Positions 39,135 to 46,177 of a DNA stretch of 46,177 nt are shown here, piece by piece. Under the pieces are notes generated by a model that had not been told where the DNA came from, did not search any database, and worked only from the letters and a program-made list of their open reading frames with translations. Origin of the DNA: Acidimicrobiales bacterium. Lineage in GTDB: Bacteria > Actinomycetota > Acidimicrobiia > Acidimicrobiales > AC-9. Position 1 is the stretch's first letter. The number at the start of each line of letters is the position of its first letter. The translations under genes and the position numbers were made by a program. The stretch spans positions 1-46,177 of the forward strand of contig DATBBR010000075.1 in assembly GCA_036270875.1 (NCBI GenBank), read 5' to 3'.

Positions 39135-40321
39135 CCCTTGATCCCGTGGGCACCGACTCGTCCCCGCGTCCCGTGTCGGAGGTCGCCACGTCGACGTTCG
39201 CCATGGTGGCCGGCGGCGGGACTGCGGGGCACGTCCTGCCTGCACTCGCCGTCGGCCGGGCCCTGGTGGACCGCGGGCATCCCGCGGGAACCATCCACTA
39301 TGTCGGCTCCCGGCGAGGCATCGAGGCTCGTCTCGTCCCCGCTGCGGGGTTCGAGGTCACCCTGTTGCCCGGCCGCGGCATCCAGCGACGTCTCAGCCGC
39401 GCCAACCTGGAGGCCGTTCCCGGCCTCGCTGCAGCCGTTGCCCGATCGGTCCGCCTGGTGGCCAGACGCCGGCCTGCCATCGTCCTCTCGGTCGGTGGCT
39501 ACGCCGGTTTGCCCGCGGCGCTGGCTGCGGTGGCGCTGCGCATACCGCTGATCGTGGCCGAGTCGAACGCCGTGCCGGGCGCCGCCAATCGCCTGGCGGG
39601 CAGGTTCGCGGTCGCCTCGGCCGTCGCCTTCGAGGGCACGGCCCTGCCGCGAGCGGTGGTGACGGGCAACCCGGTGCGGCCCGAGGTGCTCGCTGTCGAC
39701 CGCTCGCCGACGGGTCGCCAGGCTGCCCGGGACGAGCTGGGCCTACCGACCGACCGGCAGGTCGTCGCCGTCTTCGGCGGATCGCTCGGTGCGCTGCGGA
39801 TCAACGAGGCCACCCTGCAGCTGGTCGGGGCGTGGGCCGCCCGTCAGGACGTGACCGTCTACCACATCGTCGGGCGTCGGGACTGGCCTGAGCTGTCGGC
39901 GAGAGCGGCGGCGCTCGGGCTCGACCCGGCGCTCTATCGCCCGGTGGAGTACGAGGACCGCATGCCGACGCTCTACGCCGCCGCCGACCTCGCGGTGTGT
40001 CGGGCGGGGGCCACATCGGTCGCCGAGCTGACGGTGGTGGGCCTGCCGGCGATCCTGGTGCCGCTGCCGGGCGCGCCGGGTGATCACCAGACGGCCAATG
40101 CCCGTCGGGTCGCTGAGGCGGGAGCCGCCGTGAGCGTGGCCGACGGCGACTGCAACGCGGTGCGGCTGGCGGCAGAGATCGACGGCCTTCTGAGCGACCG
40201 GGACCGCCTGGTGGAGGTGAGCCGGCGGGCCCGCCAGGTCGGACGCCCCCGTGCGGCCGAGGAGGTCGCCACCCTCGTCGAGATGCACGCCCGCCCGGCC
40301 CCGGGAAGCGGCCGTCGGTGA
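39131..40321 (+). CDS. murG: MurG, undecaprenyl-PP-MurNAc-pentapeptide GlcNAc transferase
   Basis: MurG converts lipid I to lipid II on the inner face of the membrane. The 396-residue GT-B fold protein has the GGGTAGHVLPALA loop, VGSRRGIEARLVP, LSVGGYAGLPA, the ESNAVPGAANR block, GNPVRPEV, GGSLGALRIN and the UDP-binding CRAGATSVAELT, followed by PGAPGDHQTANA. The N terminus before the first loop is about 25 residues and little conserved; the GTG at 39131 is kept because it overlaps the ftsW stop by four bases. The stop overlaps murC in the same way. Confidence 0.97.
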   Translation: MTLDPVGTDSSPRPVSEVATSTFAMVAGGGTAGHVLPALAVGRALVDRGHPAGTIHYVGSRRGIEARLVPAAGFEVTLLPGRGIQRRLSRANLEAVPGLAAAVARSVRLVARRRPAIVLSVGGYAGLPAALAAVALRIPLIVAESNAVPGAANRLAGRFAVASAVAFEGTALPRAVVTGNPVRPEVLAVDRSPTGRQAARDELGLPTDRQVVAVFGGSLGALRINEATLQLVGAWAARQDVTVYHIVGRRDWPELSARAAALGLDPALYRPVEYEDRMPTLYAAADLAVCRAGATSVAELTVVGLPAILVPLPGAPGDHQTANARRVAEAGAAVSVADGDCNAVRLAAEIDGLLSDRDRLVEVSRRARQVGRPRAAEEVATLVEMHARPAPGSGRR

Positions 40322-41700
40322 CCGACGGCACGGCCTTCGACCTGCGCGCGCGGCGACGCATCCATCTGGTCGGCATCGGTGGCGCCGGCATGAGCGCGAT
40401 CGCCACGGTACTTGCGGCGATGGGTCATACGGTCACCGGCAGCGACCTCAGGACGTCGCTCGCCCTCGAGCGTCTTGCCGCCGCCGGGGCACAGGTGTCG
40501 GTCGGTCATCGGGCCGAGAACCTGGGAAGCCCCGACGTGGTCGCGGTCTCGAGCGCGGTGCCCAGCTCGAACCCCGAGGTGGCCGCGGCCCGCGAGCGCG
40601 GCATACCGGTGCTGAGCAGGGCTCAGATCCTGGCCGCGGTCGTCGACACCAGGCGAACGGTCGCGGTGGCGGGGACACACGGAAAGACGACCTGCTGCTC
40701 GATGCTCGCTCTGGTGCTGGTCGAGGCGGGCCTGCGCCCATCGTTCATCGTCGGCGGCGAGCTCAACGAGATCGGCACGGGAGCTGTCTGGGACGAGGGC
40801 GAGTGGCTGGCCGTGGAAGCCGACGAGAGCGACGGCACCTTCCTGCAGATCACACCCGACGTTGCGCTCGTCACCAACGTCGAGCCTGATCACATCGAGC
40901 ACTACGGGTCGTTCGAGGCCCTGGTGAGGGCGTTCGAGACATTTCTGACCGAGGCGCCCGGCGCCAGGGTCGTGTGCGCCGACGACCCGGTCGCGGCCCG
41001 CCTCGGCGCCCAGGTGGGAGCGATCAGCTATGGCACGGCGCCGACGGCAACGTATCGAATGGTCGACATGGAGGGTCGCCGGAGCAGCATCAGCTTCTCC
41101 CTGGAGCACGAGGGGCGGCGCCTGGGCCGGCTCGAGCTGCCGGTGCCCGGGCTGCACAACGCCACCAACGCCGCCGGGGCGGTCGTGACCGCCCTCGCCA
41201 TGGGCGCAGACATGGACGCTGCGCAGCGAGCGCTGGCTCGCTTCACCGGCGTCGCCCGCCGCTTTCAGTTCCGCGGCGACCAGGGAGGGGTGACGTTCGT
41301 CGACGACTATGCCCACCTGCCCGGTGAGGTGGTGGCGACGCTGGCGGCGGCCCGGAGCGGGGGGTGGCGGCGGATCGTGTGCGTATTCCAGCCCCACCGG
41401 TACTCGCGCACGGCGAGCCTGTGGCGCGACTTCGCAGACGCGTTCGACGGGGCCGACATCCTGATCGTCACTGACGTGTACCCGGCAGGGGAGCGGCCTC
41501 GTCCTGGCGTGTCGGGTCTGCTCGTGGTGCAGGCAGTGCGGGACGCCCACCCCGCTCAGCAGGTCGTCTACGTGCCCACTCGGGCCGCCGTGCTGGCCGA
41601 GCTGCGCCGGATCCTCGAACCGGGGGACCTGTGCCTCACGCTGGGTGCGGGTGACCTCACATCTCTTCCCGACGAGCTGCTCGTCGACGCCGCGTGGTAG
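40318..41700 (+). CDS. murC: UDP-MurNAc:L-alanine ligase MurC
   Basis: MurC adds the first residue, L-alanine, to UDP-MurNAc. The 460-residue protein has the N-terminal GIGGAGMSAIA dinucleotide-like fold, SSAVP, the ATP loop GTHGKTT at 119-125, the VGGELNEIG block, EADESDGTFL, NVEPDHIEHYGSF and the C-terminal DDYAHLPGEV segment. All of these are MurC-specific forms of the Mur ligase motifs. DDYAHLPGEV replaces the DDYAHHPxE usual in many species; the second histidine is Leu here. The GTG overlaps the murG stop, and the stop lies inside the first codons of murB (7-base overlap). Confidence 0.96.
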   Translation: MTDGTAFDLRARRRIHLVGIGGAGMSAIATVLAAMGHTVTGSDLRTSLALERLAAAGAQVSVGHRAENLGSPDVVAVSSAVPSSNPEVAAARERGIPVLSRAQILAAVVDTRRTVAVAGTHGKTTCCSMLALVLVEAGLRPSFIVGGELNEIGTGAVWDEGEWLAVEADESDGTFLQITPDVALVTNVEPDHIEHYGSFEALVRAFETFLTEAPGARVVCADDPVAARLGAQVGAISYGTAPTATYRMVDMEGRRSSISFSLEHEGRRLGRLELPVPGLHNATNAAGAVVTALAMGADMDAAQRALARFTGVARRFQFRGDQGGVTFVDDYAHLPGEVVATLAAARSGGWRRIVCVFQPHRYSRTASLWRDFADAFDGADILIVTDVYPAGERPRPGVSGLLVVQAVRDAHPAQQVVYVPTRAAVLAELRRILEPGDLCLTLGAGDLTSLPDELLVDAAW

Positions 41701-42638
41701 ACAGCGGCGCCCGCTGGCGCGCTGCCGTCGAGCGGGCTGCCGCTGTTCTCGGCGCCCGGGGAGAGCGCGATCGACCGATCGGGCCAATGACCACGTACCG
41801 GGTCGGAGGACGAGCGGCGCTGGCGCTCGAGATCGAGGACGCCGACGATCTGCGGCTGGCCCGCGAGGCGGTGAGCTCAACCGGGGTGCCGGTGCTGGTC
41901 GTGGGCAAGGGCTCCAACCTCCTGGTCGCCGACGCCGGGTTCCCCGGGCTGGTGGTGACCCTGGGCGAGTCCTTCTCGACGATCGAGATGGAGGGGAACC
42001 GGGTCCGAGCCGGTGCCGGCGTCGGACTGCCCGTGCTGGCCCGCCGATCGGCTCGGGCCGGCCTGACCGGCCTCGAATGGGCCGTGGGCGTGCCCGGATC
42101 GGTCGGAGGAGCGGTGCGCATGAACGCGGGCGGACATGGCTCGGAGACGAGCGAGCGCCTCGAGCGCATCTGCTTCGCCGATCTCCACGGCGGGGAGGAC
42201 GGGGTCGCGGACGTCGATCGGCTCGACTATTCCTACCGCCACTCGAGCGTGGCTCCGCACCACGTGGTCCTGTGGGCCGAGTTCGCCGTAGCGACCGGTG
42301 ACGCGTCGTCATCGGAGGCGGAGATCGCCGAGATCGTCCGGTGGCGGCGACAGCACCAGCCGGGCGGTCAGAACGCGGGCTCGGTCTTCACCAACCCGCC
42401 TGGCGACTCCGCCGGTCGTCTCATCGACGCCGCCGGGCTGAAGGGTCACCGCATCGGCTCGGCATGCGTGTCGACCAAGCACGCCAACTTCTTCCAAGCC
42501 GATCCCGGCGGCTCCGCCGATGACGTAAGGGCCCTGGTCGACGAGGTTCGTCGTGTCGTCGCCGAACGCCTCGGCGTGCGGCTGGAGACCGAGCTCAGGT
42601 TGATCGGCTTCCGACCCTCAACCTCAACGTCAACCTGA
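41694..42638 (+). CDS. murB: UDP-N-acetylenolpyruvoylglucosamine reductase MurB
   Basis: MurB reduces UDP-GlcNAc-enolpyruvate to UDP-MurNAc using NADPH and bound FAD. The 314-residue protein has the FAD-binding TTYRVGG and LVVGKGSNLLVAD segments, GLEWAVGVPGSVGGAV, the YSYRHS arginine region, NAGSVFTNP with the catalytic serine, and a C-terminal LETELRLIG glutamate. Length and missing loops suggest the type II form, shorter than E. coli MurB. The GTG at 41694 overlaps the end of murC. The last codons (STSTST) and the stop fall inside a run of six-base repeats at 42617-42658. In mycobacteria murB is elsewhere; here it is part of the cluster. Confidence 0.95.
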   Translation: MVDSGARWRAAVERAAAVLGARGERDRPIGPMTTYRVGGRAALALEIEDADDLRLAREAVSSTGVPVLVVGKGSNLLVADAGFPGLVVTLGESFSTIEMEGNRVRAGAGVGLPVLARRSARAGLTGLEWAVGVPGSVGGAVRMNAGGHGSETSERLERICFADLHGGEDGVADVDRLDYSYRHSSVAPHHVVLWAEFAVATGDASSSEAEIAEIVRWRRQHQPGGQNAGSVFTNPPGDSAGRLIDAAGLKGHRIGSACVSTKHANFFQADPGGSADDVRALVDEVRRVVAERLGVRLETELRLIGFRPSTSTST

Positions 42639-42658
42639 GCTTGAGCCAGAGCCAGAGC
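42617..42658. repeat. hexanucleotide repeat spanning the murB stop codon
   Basis: Seven six-base units run in phase: CTCAAC twice, GTCAAC, CTGAGC, TTGAGC, then CAGAGC twice. The murB TGA lies in the fourth unit. Such slippage-prone repeats can change length, which could shift the murB C terminus. The CTCAA and TTGAG units are complementary, so a small hairpin is also possible. Confidence 0.75.
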
Positions 42659-42741
42659 TCCCAGCCCGAACCGTCCGCCGTCGACCTCCACCTGACGGTG
42701 ACGTCGAAGGTCGGGCCCTCGGCAGGCTCGACCCTGAGCGG

Positions 42742-43623
42742 ATGGGAACCACGCGGATGGGATCCCGGCCAGCGGTCGGGCGGCGTGAGAGGGTGGCGGG
42801 CGTGACCGGGCTGCGCTCCAGGCCTGTCAGCTCCCTGCCGAGGCCCCGCATGGATCCCCGCATCCGCCAGCGCCGGTCCGCCGTAAGGCGGCTGGAGGGC
42901 CAGCGCCGGCTGCGGATCGTGCTCGCCGTGCTCGTCTGCACGGCGGTGACGGGCGCGGCCCTCGGCGTCCTGCACTCGCCCCTGTTGAGCGTGGGTCACG
43001 TGAGCGTGTCCGGCGATCGTCACACCAGCCGTCAAGCGGTGCTGCGCGCCACCGGGCTCGATCGCCATCGGCTGATGGTCGACGTCGACACGGGCCGGCT
43101 GGCCCGGCGCCTGGACGCGCTGCCCTGGGTGGCGCGGGCGACTGTGGCCCGCAACTGGCCTTCCACGGTCGGCATCTCGTTGCACGAGCGCGTCCCGGCT
43201 GCCCTGGTGACCGCGGCGAACGGCGACTGGGCGGTCACCGACGGCGCCGGCCGGGTCCTCGCCCGCGCGACCGGGGCGGCGCCGTCTCCCCCTCCGGCGC
43301 TCGGCACCGCGCTGCCAACGCTGCACGGGGTCGCGCAGCTTCCGGCGCTGGGAGCCACGCTGCCCGCGCCGGCGGACCCAGCGCTCAGGGTGTTGACCGC
43401 CCTCCAGCGTCCGCTGGTGGGCCAGGTCAGCTCTGTCGACGTCCTTCCTGACGGAGAGGTCGCCCTCACCTTGATGCCCGGCGTCGTCGTGCAGCTGGGC
43501 GATGCCGAGCAGCTTCAGCAGAAGCTGATGGCGACCCTGGCCCTGTTGTCCCAGGTGAGGCCGGCGAGCCTGCGAACGATCGACGTGCGCGTGCCCGAGG
43601 CACCGGCCCTCACGCATGGATGA
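42742..43623 (+). CDS. ftsQ: cell-division protein FtsQ
   Basis: FtsQ is a bitopic membrane protein that links early and late divisome parts. The 293-residue protein has an Arg-rich cytoplasmic N terminus, one membrane span at about residues 54-72 and a POTRA domain beginning VGHVSVSGDRHTS. The FtsQ/DivIB region follows, with LPWVARATVARNWPSTVGISLHER across the POTRA-beta boundary and a final beta-rich segment. The ATG at 42742 is the first in frame; ATG 42757 and GTG 42802 are alternatives because the N-terminal tail is not conserved. A gap of 103 bases separates it from murB, so it may have its own start signals. Confidence 0.92.
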   Translation: MGTTRMGSRPAVGRRERVAGVTGLRSRPVSSLPRPRMDPRIRQRRSAVRRLEGQRRLRIVLAVLVCTAVTGAALGVLHSPLLSVGHVSVSGDRHTSRQAVLRATGLDRHRLMVDVDTGRLARRLDALPWVARATVARNWPSTVGISLHERVPAALVTAANGDWAVTDGAGRVLARATGAAPSPPPALGTALPTLHGVAQLPALGATLPAPADPALRVLTALQRPLVGQVSSVDVLPDGEVALTLMPGVVVQLGDAEQLQQKLMATLALLSQVRPASLRTIDVRVPEAPALTHG

Positions 43624-43996
43624 CCGGCGTCGACGGATGGGAGCCGCGCCGACGGTGTCGCCCTGTGCCTCATCCTCACCCTGACGGATGCGCGCGCCGC
43701 GCCTGACGATTACCCAAAAGATGTCTTGACCGCGCACTGATGCCGGCCGTATCGTCTCTGCCGGCTTGGGATTTCACACGGGAGTCTCGAGCTGCCGTCG
43801 AGGTAGAGGATGAGGTCGAGGCGGGCGGCAATCGCACGGTCGGGAACATGCGCTCGAGCCCTGGTGGGCGGGCGTGCTGTGCACGAGTGAGGCGTCAGTC
43901 GACCCCAGCCCCATCCCCGTCGGGGGAGGCTGGATAGTGAACAGCGACGACACGGCGCATTCCGCGCAGTGCACACTCACGGGAGGCGAACAGCCT
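43624..43996 (+). other. 373-base gap between ftsQ and ftsZ
   Basis: Apart from the promoter at 43726-43755 and the ribosome site GGGAGGCG before ftsZ, I see no gene here. A GTG at 43874 opens a frame into ftsZ that would add 41 residues, but these do not resemble any FtsZ N terminus. The resulting leader of about 230 bases is long and could hold control signals that I cannot recognise. Confidence 0.6.
43726..43755 (+). promoter_or_regulatory. sigma-A-type promoter for ftsZ
   Basis: TTGACC at 43726-43731, an 18-base spacer and TATCGT at 43750-43755 form a good housekeeping promoter in the ftsQ-ftsZ gap. Transcription would start near 43762, giving ftsZ a leader of about 235 bases. Extra ftsZ promoters in this gap are known in other actinobacteria. 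Confidence 0.65.
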
Positions 43997-45097
43997 ATGG
44001 CGGGGCCAGCGCAGAACTACATTGCCGTGATCAAGGTTGTCGGCATCGGCGGCGGCGGCGTGAACGCGGTGAACCGCATGATCGACGCCGGTCTGAAGGG
44101 TGTCGAGTTCATCGCCGTCAACACCGACGCCCAGGCGCTCCTCATGAGCGACGCCGACGTCAAGCTGGACATCGGACGGCAGCTGACGAGGGGCCTGGGC
44201 GCAGGCAGCGATCCCGAGATCGGCCACGAGGCCGCCGAGGAGCACGCCGAGGAGATCGAGGAGGTGCTCAAGGGCGCCGACATGGTGTTCATCACGGCCG
44301 GCAAGGGCGGGGGCACCGGGACCGGCGGTGCCCCGGTCGTGGCCGAGATCGCCAAGGGTGTCGGCGCGTTGACGATAGGGGTTGTCACGCGACCCTTCTC
44401 GTTCGAGGGGCGGCGGCGGGCGGTCCAGGCCGAGCAGGGCATCCAGCGGTTGAAGGAGAAGGTCGACACGCTGATCATCATCCCCAACGACCGCCTGCTC
44501 ACGGTCTCGAATGACAAGACGTCGATGGTCAACGCCTTCAAGATGGCGGACGAGGTGCTCCTTCAAGGGGTGCAAGGGATCACCGACCTGATCACCACGC
44601 CAGGCCTGATCAACACCGACTTCGCCGATGTGAAGATGATCATGCGCAACGCCGGCACCGCGATCATGGGCATCGGCAACGCCACCGGAGACGGGCGCGC
44701 CGTGAACGCGGCGCGCGGCGCCATCACCAGCCCCCTGCTGGAGGCGTCGATCGAAGGCGCCCGTGGCATCCTGCTCCAGATCGCCGGCGGCCCCGATCTC
44801 GGTCTGTTCGAGGTCAACGAGGCGGCCGAGATCATCCACGGTGTGGCCCACCCCGACGCCAACATCATCTTCGGCAGCGTCGTCGACGACGCCATGGGCG
44901 AAGAAGTGCGGGTGACCGTGATCGCCGCCGGCTTCGAGCGATGGGACGAGGGCGCTCCTATCCGCGAGGAGCCTGCCCGCGGGCTCGGGCTCGACCGCAG
45001 CGGGGAGGACGGGCTGGCCGTGGGCGAGCTCGGCGAATCCGACGAGGGGCTGAGACTGGAGGACGACGACTTCGACGTGCCGTCCTTCCTCAAGTGA
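43997..45097 (+). CDS. ftsZ: cell-division GTPase FtsZ
   Basis: FtsZ assembles the cytokinetic ring. The 366-residue protein has the [14 protein letters not shown] nucleotide loop, the tubulin signature GGGTGTG at residues 104-110, the T7 loop NTDFADVK with the catalytic Asp, a short acidic linker and the C-terminal peptide [10 protein letters not shown] that docks membrane and Z-ring partners. The ATG at 43997 was chosen because the family starts close to the N-Y-x-A-VIKVVG block and GGGAGGCG lies about seven bases upstream. The linker is only about 40 residues, much shorter than in many actinobacteria. No ftsA is present, as in other actinobacteria, so SepF or FtsW/Q must tether the ring. 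Confidence 0.98.
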   Translation: MAGPAQNYIAVIKVVGIGGGGVNAVNRMIDAGLKGVEFIAVNTDAQALLMSDADVKLDIGRQLTRGLGAGSDPEIGHEAAEEHAEEIEEVLKGADMVFITAGKGGGTGTGGAPVVAEIAKGVGALTIGVVTRPFSFEGRRRAVQAEQGIQRLKEKVDTLIIIPNDRLLTVSNDKTSMVNAFKMADEVLLQGVQGITDLITTPGLINTDFADVKMIMRNAGTAIMGIGNATGDGRAVNAARGAITSPLLEASIEGARGILLQIAGGPDLGLFEVNEAAEIIHGVAHPDANIIFGSVVDDAMGEEVRVTVIAAGFERWDEGAPIREEPARGLGLDRSGEDGLAVGELGESDEGLRLEDDDFDVPSFLK

Positions 45098-45122
45098 GCA
45101 AGACACGGCCCTGAGCGACGCG

Positions 45123-45797
45123 GTGAGGTTCACCGCCGCCCCGGTCATAGCTCGATGGACGGGGCGGCCCGACGGCGATCTCGGACCGGTCCCCGCTGGC
45201 GACAGGGCGGGTGGGACCGCGCTCGAGCGGCGCCGCCGGGCACTGGTCGACCGGCCGTGGAGCTGGGTCACCCAGGTGCACGGCGCCGATGTCGTGGTGG
45301 TGCGCGATCCCGATCACCGGGGAGGCGCCCAGGGCGATGCCCTCGTGAGCGATCACCCCGGGGCCTGCCTGGCCGTGTTCACCGCCGACTGCGCCCCGAT
45401 CGCCCTGGCCAGCCCGGAAGGCGTGGTCGGCGCTGTTCACGGCGGCTGGCGGGGCCTGACGGCCGGGGTCGTCGGCAGCGCCGCTGGGGCCATGCGCGCC
45501 CTCGGCGCCACCCGGATCGAGGCCGCCCTCGGGCCGTGCATCCACGCGGAGTGCTACGAGTTCTCGCCCGGCGACCTGGACCTGGTGGCTGCCCAGCTCG
45601 GCCCCGCGGTGCAGGCCCGCACGGCCACGGGTCGGCCCGCGCTCGACCTTCCCGAAGCTGTCCGGGCATCCCTGCGGGCGGCCGGCGTCGAGCTGGTAAC
45701 CGACGAGGACGTCTGCACGGCCTGCTCTCCGGCGCACTTCTCCTACCGGGCCCGAGGGGAGCGCCAGCGCATGGCGCTCGTGGTATGGCCGGCTTAG
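45123..45797 (+). CDS. pgeF: peptidoglycan editing factor PgeF / multicopper-like purine nucleosidase (YfiH family)
   Basis: The 224-residue protein belongs to the family formerly called laccase-domain proteins. Zinc and catalytic residues are visible in QVHGADVVVV, FTADCAPIAL (Cys), AVHGGWRGL (His), GPCIHAECYEF and the C-terminal CTACSP segment. Characterised members deaminate or phosphorylyse adenosine, and E. coli PgeF keeps L-serine out of the peptidoglycan stem by removing misloaded UDP-MurNAc-L-Ser. Location between ftsZ and yggS is the standard actinobacterial order. The GTG at 45123 lies 25 bases after ftsZ without a strong ribosome site. The 3' end overlaps yggS by 13 bases. Confidence 0.92.
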   Translation: MRFTAAPVIARWTGRPDGDLGPVPAGDRAGGTALERRRRALVDRPWSWVTQVHGADVVVVRDPDHRGGAQGDALVSDHPGACLAVFTADCAPIALASPEGVVGAVHGGWRGLTAGVVGSAAGAMRALGATRIEAALGPCIHAECYEFSPGDLDLVAAQLGPAVQARTATGRPALDLPEAVRASLRAAGVELVTDEDVCTACSPAHFSYRARGERQRMALVVWPA

Positions 45798-46177
45798 CCG
45801 AGGGCAGTCCCGACCGCACGGCCGGTGTCGCCGCGCAGGTGAAGGATCGCCTGGACGCGCTCCGCCGCCGCATCTCCGAGGCGGGCGGGGATCCGACCGG
45901 GGTGACGATCGTCGGGGTGACGAAGACGTTCGGCCCGGAGGTGGTGCGAGCGGCGGTGGCAGCCGGCCTGCGCGACCTCGGTGAGAGCTACGCGGGGGAG
46001 CTTCTGGGCAAGGCGGCCGCCGCCGCGGCGGAGGGTCTCGCCCCCCGCTGGCACTTCATCGGGGCCATCCAGCGCAACAAGGTTCGGTCGCTAGCGCCGC
46101 TTGTGCACCTCTGGCACGGGGTCGCGCGCGCCAGCGAGGGCGCAGAGATCGCACGCTGGTCTCCTGGCGCGGCGGTG
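45785..46177 (+). CDS. YggS-family PLP homeostasis protein (3' end missing)
   Basis: 131 codons are present before the window ends; the full protein would be about 230 residues. The ATG at 45785 lies inside the end of pgeF. The PLP lysine is in VTIVGVTKTF, followed by VRAAVAAGLRDLGESY, and WHFIGAIQRNK is the conserved strand of the barrel. YggS proteins bind PLP without a known reaction and balance vitamin B6 and amino-acid pools. The motif after the lysine reads GESYAGEL, where most members have GENxxQE, so the protein is somewhat divergent. In actinobacteria sepF normally comes next. Confidence 0.9.
   Translation, partial: MAGLAEGSPDRTAGVAAQVKDRLDALRRRISEAGGDPTGVTIVGVTKTFGPEVVRAAVAAGLRDLGESYAGELLGKAAAAAAEGLAPRWHFIGAIQRNKVRSLAPLVHLWHGVARASEGAEIARWSPGAAV

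Noticed and set aside
43874-43996. A GTG start adding 41 residues to FtsZ
   Set aside because: The extra residues have no FtsZ counterpart and the ATG at 43997 has GGGAGGCG at the right distance.
1-46177. tRNA or rRNA genes, CRISPR arrays, insertion sequences, prophage genes, riboswitches
   Set aside because: No cloverleaf-like segment, regular spaced repeat, transposase or phage protein was recognised on either strand. Short RNA genes could be missed by eye.

Overview
The window is a stretch of bacterial chromosome of very high GC content, coding almost wall to wall. The dominant signs point to an actinomycete-type bacterium (Actinomycetota), probably one of the deep branches such as Acidimicrobiia. 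These signs are the lexA / LysM-protein / nrdR arrangement, a DUF3040 membrane protein, a division and cell-wall cluster with mraZ-rsmH-ftsL-ftsI-murE-mraY-murD-ftsW-murG-murC-murB-ftsQ-ftsZ and no ftsA, an actinobacterial-style DapC, many GTG starts, and many apparently leaderless promoters. The class-level placement is inference. I see no tRNA, rRNA, CRISPR array, insertion sequence or prophage gene.

Region 1 (1-5571) is a DNA-repair and competence block: the 3' part of cinA, an unrecognised gene, thpR, recA and spoVS, then the tRNA-modification gene miaB. recA has a perfect LexA (SOS) box and, downstream of it, a candidate PafBC-type promoter; a strong hairpin follows the gene. Region 2 (5593-13878) has an aldehyde dehydrogenase on the minus strand, then miaA-dapF-hflX-dapC as an overlapping run, then dapD, dapE and an AhpE/BCP-type peroxiredoxin. 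Together dapC, dapD, dapE and dapF cover the succinylase branch from tetrahydrodipicolinate to meso-diaminopimelate, which MurE in region 5 probably uses.

Region 3 (13932-21599) starts with lexA diverging from a small membrane-anchored LysM protein of the YneA/DivS/ChiZ type. The gap between them carries four SOS-box-like sites, two placed on each promoter. nrdR, a phosphofructokinase with pyrophosphate-type active-site residues, an inositol-monophosphatase-like enzyme, threonine aldolase, a PIG-L deacetylase, a Nudix protein and DNA polymerase IV follow. Region 4 (21756-29410) has a DUF3040 protein, a minus-strand moxR / DUF58 / transglutaminase operon, a ROK sugar kinase, a small conserved protein, an HNH nuclease and a lipoate-ligase-family protein.

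Region 5 (29411-46177) is the dcw cluster. A 396-base non-coding stretch with several hairpins, including a 22-bp near-perfect inverted repeat, insulates it. It then provides a good sigma-A-type promoter and 10-bp MraZ-type repeats. Genes from rsmH to murB overlap by 1 to 7 bases except at ftsI/murE, so they look like one translationally coupled operon. murF is missing between murE and mraY, which overlap by four bases. ftsZ has its own promoter. pgeF and a truncated yggS end the window.

The strongest candidates for further work are the doubled LexA operators at lexA/LysM, the unknown gene inside the cinA-thpR-recA block, the missing murF, the E. coli-type DapD, and the structured element in front of the dcw operon.
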